From positions 1-35,326 of the forward strand of contig JAUHYY010000002.1 in the NCBI GenBank assembly GCA_030426295.1: a DNA stretch of 35,326 nt. The letters are read 5' to 3'. The position numbers were made by a program, and so were the translations under genes. Under the pieces are notes generated by a model. It saw only the letters and a program-made list of their open reading frames with translations, searched no databases and had not been told where the DNA came from. This stretch comes from a bacterium (GTDB lineage Bacteria; Patescibacteriota; Gracilibacteria; UBA1369; GCA-2718715). Numbering within the stretch: the stretch's first letter is position 1; every line of letters begins with the position of its first letter. Below, one piece after another: positions 15,770-22,302 of this stretch.

Positions 15770-15907
15770 ATGAATAATTCACCTAAGAAATTAGATAGAA
15801 AAGTAGTTTACGAAAGTGATTGGGGTATTGGAGGTTCGATATTGACTATATTTGTTTGCTCTGGTTTTTTATGCAATGTAGTATTCTTTCGTATTGATTT
15901 ATTTTGA
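15770..15907 (+). CDS. Small membrane protein (45 residues) directly before fic
   Basis: The frame encodes a polar, basic N-terminus (MNNSPKKLDRKVVYESDWG) and one hydrophobic segment (about residues 20-41, GGSILTIFVCSGFLCNVVFF). It ends TGA 2 bases before the preferred fic ATG, so if translated it would be coupled to fic. No similarity is recognised; it does not look like the FicA/VbhA antitoxins, and the Fic protein has its own inhibitory motif. The AT-rich stretch ending at the ATG suggests a leaderless start. It is small enough that chance cannot be ruled out. Confidence 0.4.
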   Translation: MNNSPKKLDRKVVYESDWGIGGSILTIFVCSGFLCNVVFFRIDLF

Positions 15908-15909
15908 TT

Positions 15910-16998
15910 ATGAAACCATTTAAATTATCGAAATTACCGCTTAACAGTTTAGATTGGGAGAAATTTGTTCATCTTATTGGTAAGGCTAATGCAGAGGTGG
16001 CTAGATTTGATGGTTTACTTCAAAGTATGCCAAATCCTGCAGTTTTACTTTCACCGCTAAGTACAAGAGAGGCGGTTTTGTCTTCCAAAATTGAAGGTAC
16101 ACAGGCGACCTTACGAGAAGTATTTGAGTATGAAGCTCAGATGGAAGGTGATGTACGTCGATATGGTGACATTCAAGAGGTTTTGAATTATAGGAAAGCT
16201 ATGAATTTTGCAATTCAAGAGTTAAAAAAAACGCCTTTGTCTACTAGGGTTATAAAGAAAATACATGAGATTCTTATGAATAGTGTTAGAGGTGAAAATA
16301 AGAATCCAGGTAACTTTAGAAAGATTCAAGTTTGGATAGGTAAATCTGGTACAACTCTTGAAACTGCAAGTTATGTTCCTCCTAGTCCTGATGATTTGCC
16401 TGATCTAATGTCTGATTTAGATAAATATTTTCATATTGATGAAAAAGATGTTCTTGTACAATTGGCAATTGTTCATGCCCAGTTTGAGTTAATTCATCCA
16501 TTTTTAGATGGTAACGGTAGAGTTGGTCGTATTCTTATGCCTTTATTTCTTTACTATAAAGATATTCTTTCGTCACCAATGTTTTATTTGAGTGAATATT
16601 TTGAAAGTGATAGAGATGGTTATTATAGTGCTCTTCAAGGTATTTCAGAAAATGGTGATTGGGAAGGATGGATAGAGTATTTTTTGAATGCAGTAATAGA
16701 TCAATCGAAACAAAATATTGAAAAGGCAAAAGCTATACATAAATTGTATGATGTTAAGAAAGAGAAGATAGCAACTTTAACTAGATCAAGATTTGCTATC
16801 AAAACATTGGACTTTATTTTTTCAGTTCCAATTTTTACAACTACTCAATTTAGGGAAAGTTCTGGCGTTCCAAAAGCGAGCACTTCTAGAATGTTAGATG
16901 CTTTAGAAAAGGGTGCAGTTCTCAAAGTTATTCGAGAAAGTGCTGGTAACCAACCTAAGACGTATGCATTTACAAAGTTATTGGACTTAGTTAACTAA
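15910..16998 (+). CDS. fic: Fic-domain protein (class II, self-inhibited AMPylator type) with winged-helix C-terminus
   Basis: A 362-residue protein. The N-terminal Fic_N region holds S-SKI-EG (residues 58-63), fitting the (S/T)xxxE(G/N) inhibitory-helix motif of class II Fic proteins. The catalytic motif HPFLDGNGRVGR (residues 196-207) is complete, with the His, the acidic Asp and both Arg. The flap-like region is WIGKSG..ETASYVPPSP. The C-terminal ~70 residues look like a winged helix (FTTTQFRESSGVPKASTSRMLDALEKGAVLKVI). Family enzymes move AMP from ATP to Ser, Thr or Tyr of target proteins. TTG at 15904 would add two residues, but ATG at 15910 is preferred. It lies between the two 109-bp repeats, so it may be the cargo of one element. 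Confidence 0.92.
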   Translation: MKPFKLSKLPLNSLDWEKFVHLIGKANAEVARFDGLLQSMPNPAVLLSPLSTREAVLSSKIEGTQATLREVFEYEAQMEGDVRRYGDIQEVLNYRKAMNFAIQELKKTPLSTRVIKKIHEILMNSVRGENKNPGNFRKIQVWIGKSGTTLETASYVPPSPDDLPDLMSDLDKYFHIDEKDVLVQLAIVHAQFELIHPFLDGNGRVGRILMPLFLYYKDILSSPMFYLSEYFESDRDGYYSALQGISENGDWEGWIEYFLNAVIDQSKQNIEKAKAIHKLYDVKKEKIATLTRSRFAIKTLDFIFSVPIFTTTQFRESSGVPKASTSRMLDALEKGAVLKVIRESAGNQPKTYAFTKLLDLVN

Positions 16999-17026
16999 AT
17001 TCGTGACTTTTCTTGCGTATCATCTA

Positions 17027-17075
17027 TGGAACGCAAAATAAACCGTGTTCCACTTTAGTACATATGTGGAACGCA
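17027..17075. repeat. TGGAACGCA repeats with an inverted GTTCCAC arm
   Basis: TGGAACGCA occurs at 17027-17035 and 17067-17075. Between them GTTCCAC (17047-17053) pairs with GTGGAAC (17066-17072) over a 12-base loop. It is placed between the fic stop and the second att-like core. No T-run follows, so it is not a standard terminator; it could be a recombinase or regulator binding site. Confidence 0.45.
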
Positions 17076-17086
17076 CAGTGAATATA

Positions 17087-17195
17087 CTTACCATTTATAA
17101 AGGGTCTGTTTGGTGAGTAGTATTTACCTTTATTAAGCCGATATGTAGACTTGGGTGGTAGAAATTTAGTTCTGTCTCGAGGGGTACACCCGTGT
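17087..17195 (+). repeat. 109-bp element-end repeat, copy 2
   Basis: A second copy of 15603-15711, starting with the same att core CTTACCAT but lacking the rest of the tRNA half. One of its changes (C to T in CGGGTG) keeps pairing as U-G with CACCCG, while another (GGCT to GACT) weakens the small AGCC hairpin. It ends just before the stop codon of the minus-strand membrane-anchored protein gene. Confidence 0.7.
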
Positions 17196-17203
17196 AGAGT
17201 ATA

Positions 17204-17788
17204 TTAGCATATTTCTTTTTGTATTTCTGATAAAGCCTCTTCGTATTTAGTGGTAACTTTATGAAAAAGATTCTCTTTATTATAGTATTTTTCGAGAAAC
17301 TTTAAAAATTCTGGTGCAACCTCCGAATCTTTCTTTATTTCGTTTAAAATATTCTTGAAATTTTTTTTGTTAGAAATTGAGTTTAGGAAGCAAATTGCGT
17401 CTATATTTCGCACTTTTTCTTGTTCAGTTAGCATCGTGAGAGTGATTTCCATGTCATAAAATTCCTTTACAGCTTTTTTGAATTCTAATACTTTTTTGTA
17501 TACATTATTTGAATTGAATATTTTAAATTCTTCTAAATAATCCAATTTTAGTATTAATTCATATTGGAGTGCTGTAGCTTCTGCTTCGCTTTTGATGTTA
17601 GTTTTTAATGTTTCTAAAGTAGTCTTTGCAACAATATTTGCCCCAGTTTGAATGAATTTCTTTAAAAGAGATATTTTTATTTCTATTTTATGTTTATTAA
17701 TATCAAGTTTATATGAAAACCAAGCTGTATATACTCTTGTGAATATACCTGCTAGATATGAAATGAGGGCAATTATGAGATATTCCAT
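17204..17788 (-). CDS. Membrane-anchored helical protein, 194 residues, unknown function
   Basis: Not recognised. One N-terminal hydrophobic segment (residues 3-25, YLIIALISYLAGIFTRVY) is followed by a lysine-rich, wholly helical cytosolic part with coiled-coil character (KHKIEIKISLLKKFIQ.., KTNIKSEAEATALQYELILKL). The architecture recalls small membrane proteins of defence or mobile cargo loci, but no family is claimed. It is alone on the minus strand inside the element and converges on fic. Confidence 0.6.
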   Translation of the reverse strand: MEYLIIALISYLAGIFTRVYTAWFSYKLDINKHKIEIKISLLKKFIQTGANIVAKTTLETLKTNIKSEAEATALQYELILKLDYLEEFKIFNSNNVYKKVLEFKKAVKEFYDMEITLTMLTEQEKVRNIDAICFLNSISNKKNFKNILNEIKKDSEVAPEFLKFLEKYYNKENLFHKVTTKYEEALSEIQKEIC

Positions 17789-17936
17789 ATGAGTTCAAAA
17801 ATTGAATATAGTGATCATTGAAAATGATATAGGTGTCCAAGTTAATTTTACTCTAACTAAAATGGAGTCTATTCTCAATGTGTAGTAAGTATGGATGCAG
17901 CAAAGATAAAGATGAGTTATTTGGATTTATAAATTT

Positions 17937-18208
17937 ATGGATTTTAATTTTGTGATTTAGAGAAAAAGGTATTAAAGGGTAAGGCTTTAGCGCGTGAGCA
18001 GGATAATGTTAATCGAGTGGCAGATTTCCAGTTGGCTAAGCGTGGAGATGTTGATGATAAATTGAAATGGCTTCACTATGATCATGAAAAACAAATTTTT
18101 CATATGGTTCATTTAATGACAATTATAACATATTTTCCAGTACTACTTATTATACTGAGTCAAGTTATTGATATTTCATTCCTTAGATTGCTTATTGCAG
18201 GTCTTTGA
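17937..18208 (+). pseudogene. Probable frameshifted small membrane-protein gene
   Basis: From 17948 to the TGA at 18206-18208 one frame is open, ending in about 63 clean residues (GTG at 18017: VADFQLAKRGDVDDKLKWLHY, then a hydrophobic segment TIITYFPVLLIILSQVI). No ATG starts this frame. An ATG at 17937 runs in the next frame (MDFNFVI, stop) and would join it if one base were added in the T-run at 17948-17951. It may be a broken gene or one starting at GTG 18017. The 3' end abuts the structured region at 18223. Confidence 0.4.
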
Positions 18209-18222
18209 GGTACTTTTGAATC

Positions 18223-18353
18223 GTACCCCATATGCCGTTTTGCACGAATTCCTGATTTATTCACTTCACCCGATAGCGGGTAGAGGCGGGTAGGTCAGGT
18301 CCGCTATCTTAGGTCTTCGTGATCGATGGTATGTGGGGTACACCTGCCTACCC
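18223..18353 (+). ncRNA. Candidate structured RNA with a long helix and a pseudoknot
   Basis: Pairings found by eye on the plus strand: 14 bp GTACCCCATATGCC (18223-18236) with GGTATGTGGGGTAC (18328-18341), two pairs G-U; CACGAA (18243-18248) with TTCGTG (18316-18321); GATAGCGG (18272-18279) with CCGCTATC (18301-18308). The loop of the last helix holds GGGTAGGTCAGGT (18288-18300), which can pair with ACCTGCCTACCC (18342-18353) right after the first helix, making a pseudoknot. The G-U pairs favour the plus strand. GGGGTACACC (18335-18344) is shared with both 109-bp repeats. It lies 24 bases before the next start codon, so it could be a leader or a free RNA. No known family matched by eye. Confidence 0.55.
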
Positions 18354-18377
18354 ACTTTTGTTATTTAATTAAAATTT

Positions 18378-18623
18378 ATGAAGTTTAAATTTAGGCCTGC
18401 TAAAAAGTTTTTTATATATTTCTACTTAAGTATCTTGATTGTAAGTAGTTTTTATTGGTTTGAGTTTAGGCCAATTCATATAAGGGTTGAATGTTCTAAT
18501 GAGACTCGAGAAGCTATGAAGGAATCTTTACAGGGACTTGATTCTAATGATATTCAAGGTGTAGCTACATTTATAAGTTTATATTTTGACCTTTGTTTAG
18601 CTGACCATGGTCTTGAAAGGTAG
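18378..18623 (+). CDS. Small membrane protein, 81 residues
   Basis: Not recognised. A basic N-terminus (MKFKFRPAKKFF), one transmembrane segment (residues 12-31, IYFYLSILIVSSFYWFEF), then about 50 mostly outer-face residues with two Cys (VECSNET.., FDLCLADHG). The N-in topology is expected. It follows the structured region 18223-18353, which may form its leader. No clear partner. Confidence 0.5.
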   Translation: MKFKFRPAKKFFIYFYLSILIVSSFYWFEFRPIHIRVECSNETREAMKESLQGLDSNDIQGVATFISLYFDLCLADHGLER

Positions 18624-18825
18624 TTGTTTCAGAGGGGCATTAAACTATTATGTCATTGTTTTATATATTAGTATTTATTGATTCTTTTAGTTTGTAAGAG
18701 TTATCTTTTCGTACTTAAACAATAATAAAGTTCTTACTGCAATGCTGTAGCATGAGCATTTTGCATTTTTGTAATGTGATATAGTATAATTTAGTTACAT
18801 ATCAACAGGCGAAATTTTATTTATT

Positions 18826-19803
18826 ATGAATAAAGGTTTGCCTATAACTATTTATAAACAGAGTGATAGTTCTAAAGATGGTAAGAGATCCATTTGGTTC
18901 TTTTGGGATCAATTTTCTTATATGTATTTAAGGACAGGTAGAAGTGAAGTTACTGTTAAGTCTGTTAAGAGTACTTTAAAGTTTATCACTTCAAATACTT
19001 CTATTTTTTCTATAGAAGACTTGAATAACCCGAGATTGGTTGAAGACTCGTTATTCCATTTAAAGGAAGTGAGAGGGTTTTCAAATTGTACTTATAATTC
19101 GTACAGGAAGAATATTGGTATATTTCTTAATTGGCTCGAGAAGTATGATTACTTGTCTGTAAATAACATTCATAAGGTTGAAAAGTGTAAGTCTAGAATT
19201 GTTGAACAGTTAGTATTAAAGGATGAGGATATTGCTTTAGTTATTACACATATAAGAACTCAATGTGGTTCTAGATTATTAAGATTACGAAATGGTTTCT
19301 TTATTGATTTACTTAGATTTACTGGAGCTCGTTTATGTGAGTTGATGGATTTAAAAGTATCTAATATAACAAAACTTAAAAATGGAGAGTATCGTTTGGT
19401 TATCAGTGGTAGAAAGCAGAAAGGTAGAAATAGATATTATAGGTTAGATTCTTGGGTGCGTGATTCTTATCTAGAGTATATGGAGTACAGAAATAAGCTG
19501 GGTAGAAAAGAAGATAATTTATTTATATCTCAGTCTAAGAGAACGGGATGGACCTCTAAAGGAGTGACAAAATTTTTAAGGAGGATGTCAAAAGAAATTG
19601 GAGTTAATGTTACTTCTTATGGTTTTCGACGGTATGTAGCTACAAAACTGTATTTACGAGGTGTAGAGTTGAGGCAAATAGCTGACTATCTAGGTCATAC
19701 TAGGCTAACAACTACTATGAGGTATGTTGAGAGATGCAGTTTATTGACTGAAAATTGTGGGAAGGTTCTTTTAGGTTGTGTTGATGAGTATGAAGCTAGT
19801 TGA
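18826..19803 (+). CDS. Divergent tyrosine recombinase
   Basis: A 325-residue recombinase: an N-terminal SAM-like arm/core-binding domain (about residues 20-115) and a catalytic domain (about 125-310). Catalytic residues seen: Arg169 in FTGARLCELMDLK, Lys197 in SGRKQKGRNRY, Arg268 in SYGFRRY, His291 in YLGHTRLTTT and nucleophile Tyr300 in MRYVE. The first His of the HxxR box is replaced (Y265-G-F-R268), an unusual change that some active family members tolerate. It is the second recombinase of the element and lies on the opposite strand from the tRNA-proximal integrase. It may be the integrase of an accreted partner element or act on other sites. Confidence 0.88.
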   Translation: MNKGLPITIYKQSDSSKDGKRSIWFFWDQFSYMYLRTGRSEVTVKSVKSTLKFITSNTSIFSIEDLNNPRLVEDSLFHLKEVRGFSNCTYNSYRKNIGIFLNWLEKYDYLSVNNIHKVEKCKSRIVEQLVLKDEDIALVITHIRTQCGSRLLRLRNGFFIDLLRFTGARLCELMDLKVSNITKLKNGEYRLVISGRKQKGRNRYYRLDSWVRDSYLEYMEYRNKLGRKEDNLFISQSKRTGWTSKGVTKFLRRMSKEIGVNVTSYGFRRYVATKLYLRGVELRQIADYLGHTRLTTTMRYVERCSLLTENCGKVLLGCVDEYEAS

Positions 19804-19885
19804 TTTGTTGTTCTTTGAAATATTATTTAAAAATCTGTAATATCTAATACTTATTGTGTGTTTTAGATATAACTCATTCGTGTTT

Positions 19886-21001
19886 ATGGATATTCAAAAG
19901 TGTATAGATTGTGAATCTGACTTAGTTGGCGCAGATGTAATCCCTGATTTTTCTAATAAACATATGGATTTAAAATGTCCAAAATGTGGTTATACTATCC
20001 AGTATTCGTTACCAGAGTTAGATAGAAAGGTAATATATTTAGATTCAAATTTTTTAATTAATGCATCGCATGGTGATGTAAATTATTTAAGAATTTATGA
20101 AAAATTGAAACATCTCACTTATACAAAACAAATGGTTATATGTCCTAATTCAGAAGTTCATGAATATGAAGTTTATGGCAGTCCAGCAGGTGATTTTTTA
20201 TTTACTTTGAATGCAGGTATTGGTTTTTCTTATACAGATTCATTATCTAAACTTCAGATTTTTCGTGCTTTTAAAAATTTTCTTTTAGAAAGTAAATCTC
20301 CGTTATATTTGAAAGAAGATTTTTTAGAATCTTCCCCTCAATGGAACTTGCTGAGACGTGGAGGTGCGTGGTCTCATACAAAAATTGTAAAAGACAAAGA
20401 TAAGATTGTAAGAGAATTAGCATCCATTCGTGATGGAAGGTGGTGCAAAGGTGCGGTTATGGAGGATATATTTCAGCATGAGTATTTAGGTTTTTTAAAG
20501 CTCGAAATTGATCGATATGCGCAAAATAGAAGTGGAATGTGCTCTCCAAGTGCGCGTATTTATTCTATAGTCGATTTATTACGGACTAATGGTTATATCC
20601 AAAAGGATATAGTCCATGCATTGAATTCGTTTTGTATTTATATTGGTTATAATTATATCCCTAAATTATTAATAGAGGCAGCATTATTTACTGGTTATGC
20701 TTATGATTATGTGAAAGGAAGTAAGACTAGTATAGATGGAAATACACTTTATGATATCTGGTTTTTAGGTTCTTATTTACCTTTTTGTGATGCAATGTTC
20801 ATAGATAAGCCAATGTTTAATTTGATAAATCAGATAAAAAGTAATCCAGGTAGTCGAGGAGTTCCAGATATAGATGAATATTGTTGCACGAATCTTTTTA
20901 TCCACTCAACTTTGGATGAATTTGAAAATTACTTGGATGATTTAGAGTCAGGATATAAGTATCAAGAAGTTTCAGATAAAATAGGTGTATATTATCCTTA
21001 A
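19886..21001 (+). CDS. Zinc-ribbon plus PIN-like nuclease domain protein
   Basis: A 371-residue protein from the preferred ATG; the frame is open to ATG 19856, but a TATAAC -10-like box at 19868-19873 lies after that. Residues 6-34 form a zinc ribbon (CIDC, CPKC). From residue 48 a PIN-like fold is suggested: VIYLDSNFLINA (Asp53), ICPNSEVHEYE (Glu90), and late DIWFLGSYLPFCDAMFIDK (Asp290, Asp302, Asp308), the acidic cluster expected at a PIN metal site. PIN enzymes cut single-stranded RNA. The middle (140-280) is helical and unassigned. No antitoxin-like partner adjoins; the gene follows the divergent recombinase and shares 4 bases with the convergent integrase gene. The nuclease role is inferred. 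Confidence 0.6.
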   Translation: MDIQKCIDCESDLVGADVIPDFSNKHMDLKCPKCGYTIQYSLPELDRKVIYLDSNFLINASHGDVNYLRIYEKLKHLTYTKQMVICPNSEVHEYEVYGSPAGDFLFTLNAGIGFSYTDSLSKLQIFRAFKNFLLESKSPLYLKEDFLESSPQWNLLRRGGAWSHTKIVKDKDKIVRELASIRDGRWCKGAVMEDIFQHEYLGFLKLEIDRYAQNRSGMCSPSARIYSIVDLLRTNGYIQKDIVHALNSFCIYIGYNYIPKLLIEAALFTGYAYDYVKGSKTSIDGNTLYDIWFLGSYLPFCDAMFIDKPMFNLINQIKSNPGSRGVPDIDEYCCTNLFIHSTLDEFENYLDDLESGYKYQEVSDKIGVYYP

Positions 21002-21894
21002 TTCAGCAAATGCATTTCAATAGATTTACTCATCTGATGGTCAGAGCAGTATAGATATATTGTAGTCGTTGTTATTTTGCTGTGTCCCATGATTTTAGAC
21101 AAAGTGTATATATCGCATCCACCTTCAAGCATAAGAGTTGCGAAAGAGTGCCTGAGAGTGTGAGCTGAGAAGTCTAGTTTTGTTTTGTCTCTTAGTTTCT
21201 TTATCAGGTTGTTGATTCCTTTGTTACCGAAAGGTTTTGGTTTGTGAAGAGATAAAAAGAAGTAGGTTAGTTCTGCATACTTTAGTTTATCTCTGTGTTT
21301 AGTAAATTCTTTTAGGTAAGTATATAGTTTCATGTTCATAGGAATCATTCTATCTTTTCCTCCTTTACCTTGATTAATGAAGATAGTTCGTTTTTCAAAG
21401 CAAATATCATTCATCATTAGATTGCCTACCTCTGACTTACGTAATCCTGCAAAGAGCATAATTGCGATTACAGCTCTATTCCTTATACTTTCGTATTTGT
21501 ACCTATATCTCATGTGGTAGCTAGTATCTAGTACTAATTGTGCCTGTTCTCGTGATAACGTTCTTGGTAGTTTCTTTTCAAGTTTAGGTTTTTCTATAGA
21601 AGCTACATGGTTCTCTTCGATGTAGTTTTTCTCTACTAACCATTTAGCAAAACAGTTTAAATGTTTGTGGTGACTTCTAAAAGTCTCTGCTTGCCATTTT
21701 CGATTAAGTCTTCCTTTGTAGAACCATTGTTCAATGACTTCTTGGTTTAGTTCGCTAATATATTTGATTCCTTGGTCTTTCAGGAATAGTTTAACCGTGC
21801 ATTTGTAGCCATTGGTAGTGTGAGGGCTATAGTTTTTGATGATTGAGCAGTAGTTGAGGTAATTCTCAAATACTTCCATAAGTGAAATTTCCAT
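20998..21894 (-). CDS. Tyrosine integrase of the tRNA-Thr element (XerC/D-like)
   Basis: A 298-residue recombinase with a core-binding SAM-like domain (about residues 5-100) and a catalytic domain (about 108-295). All catalytic residues are present: Arg152 (FAGLRKSEV), Lys177 or Lys180 (GKGGKDRMIP), His245 and Arg248 (SAHTLRHSFAT), His271 (IMGHSKITTT) and Tyr280 (TIYLY). It lies with its start 46 bases from the attachment repeat in the tRNA-Thr gene and is transcribed away from it, the usual position of an integrase. By position it should catalyse integration and excision at the anticodon-loop core. ATG at 21894 is used; the second Met (residue 6) is possible. Confidence 0.93.
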   Translation of the reverse strand: MEISLMEVFENYLNYCSIIKNYSPHTTNGYKCTVKLFLKDQGIKYISELNQEVIEQWFYKGRLNRKWQAETFRSHHKHLNCFAKWLVEKNYIEENHVASIEKPKLEKKLPRTLSREQAQLVLDTSYHMRYRYKYESIRNRAVIAIMLFAGLRKSEVGNLMMNDICFEKRTIFINQGKGGKDRMIPMNMKLYTYLKEFTKHRDKLKYAELTYFFLSLHKPKPFGNKGINNLIKKLRDKTKLDFSAHTLRHSFATLMLEGGCDIYTLSKIMGHSKITTTTIYLYCSDHQMSKSIEMHLLN

Positions 21895-21939
21895 AATACG
21901 TAGGTTATATATTATGGATGCACGCCCTAGATGGCTTTA

Positions 21940-22015
21940 TGGAGCCACCGACGAGAGTTGAACTCGTGACCTTCACCTTACCATGGTGCTGCTCTACCAA
22001 CTGAGCTACGGCGGC
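21940..22015 (-). tRNA. tRNA-Thr(GGU), CCA encoded
   Basis: On the minus strand: acceptor GCCGCCG / CGGTGGC (one G-U), D arm GCTC..GAGC, anticodon loop ATGGTAA with anticodon GGT, T arm ACGAG-TTCAACT-CTCGT, discriminator T and encoded CCA. The anticodon stem has a G27-A43 mismatch. Bases 21940-21985, the 3' half, are the right attachment site; the same half is found alone at 15566-15611. Confidence 0.93.
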
Positions 22016-22126
22016 TTATTTTTGAAGAGTCGATAGGTACTCTTCTTCGGGGGTGTGTTATTGACTAGTTTTCAATGTCCGATTATACTGATTGGTTAGG
22101 GACGGAAGCTACTTTGAGTGGAGGGG

Positions 22127-22171
22127 TACTCCCTTACCATGGGAACGCTCTACCAACTGAGCTACGGTGGC
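22127..22171 (-). pseudogene. 5' half of a second tRNA-Thr(GGU)
   Basis: On the minus strand: GCCACCG acceptor strand, D arm and anticodon arm (TTCCC, loop ATGGTAA, GGGAG), very like the intact tRNA-Thr nearby. The T arm and acceptor 3' strand are missing: the following bases contain no TTCRA loop and no CGGTGGC. The break follows the anticodon arm, next to the same core used at the attachment sites, so recombination probably removed the 3' half. The acceptor strand GCCACCG would pair perfectly with the displaced half at 15566. Confidence 0.75.
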
Positions 22172-22198
22172 TTTTGGTTTTCCGCTATTTGCTAGGGG

Positions 22199-22228
22199 AA
22201 TATACCTTTTAATCTAAGGGTTTTTCAA
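22199..22228 (-). promoter_or_regulatory. Promoter upstream of the tRNA-Thr remnant
   Basis: On the minus strand, -35 TTGAAA (22223-22228), 18-base spacer, -10 TATATT (22199-22204), then CCCC. It is 27 bases before the remnant's 5' end. It was probably the promoter of the original tRNA gene and may now drive the intact tRNA about 180 bases on. Confidence 0.5.
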
Positions 22229-22267
22229 CTTAAAAATCCTTGACTATAAAACTTAAAGCAAGATACC

Positions 22268-22296
22268 TTGCATTACATAGTACTGTGTGATAACAT
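22268..22296 (+). promoter_or_regulatory. padR promoter with overlapping palindrome
   Basis: -35 TTGCAT (22268-22273), 17-base spacer, -10 TAACAT (22291-22296); the start falls at or near the ATG (22303). The near-palindrome CATAGTACTGTG (22276-22287) lies in the spacer, where an autoregulating PadR would block RNA polymerase. Confidence 0.45.
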
Positions 22297-22302
22297 GTAG
22301 TC

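Larger units (their letters stand above)
15566..21985. mobile_element. Integrative element inserted in tRNA-Thr(GGU)
   Basis: The boundaries are a perfect 46-bp direct repeat: 15566-15611 and 21940-21985. The right copy is the 3' half (anticodon loop to CCA) of an intact tRNA-Thr gene; the left copy is a loose 3' half with no 5' half, the usual trace of a tyrosine recombinase integrating within a tRNA gene. A full-length integrase gene sits 46 bases inside the right end. Contents: Fic protein, small membrane proteins, a second recombinase, a zinc-ribbon/PIN protein, and three structured regions. At about 6.4 kb it has no recognisable conjugation, replication or capsid genes. A second copy of the left-end sequence at 17087-17195 suggests that it is two elements in tandem. 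Confidence 0.85.

Noticed and set aside
15641..18353. HDV-like self-cleaving ribozyme for the pseudoknot regions
   Set aside because: Helix a' is followed directly by b' with no P4 hairpin between them, and no catalytic C with its usual neighbours is seen.
22127..22171. A second functional tRNA-Thr
   Set aside because: No T arm and no acceptor 3' strand follow the anticodon arm.
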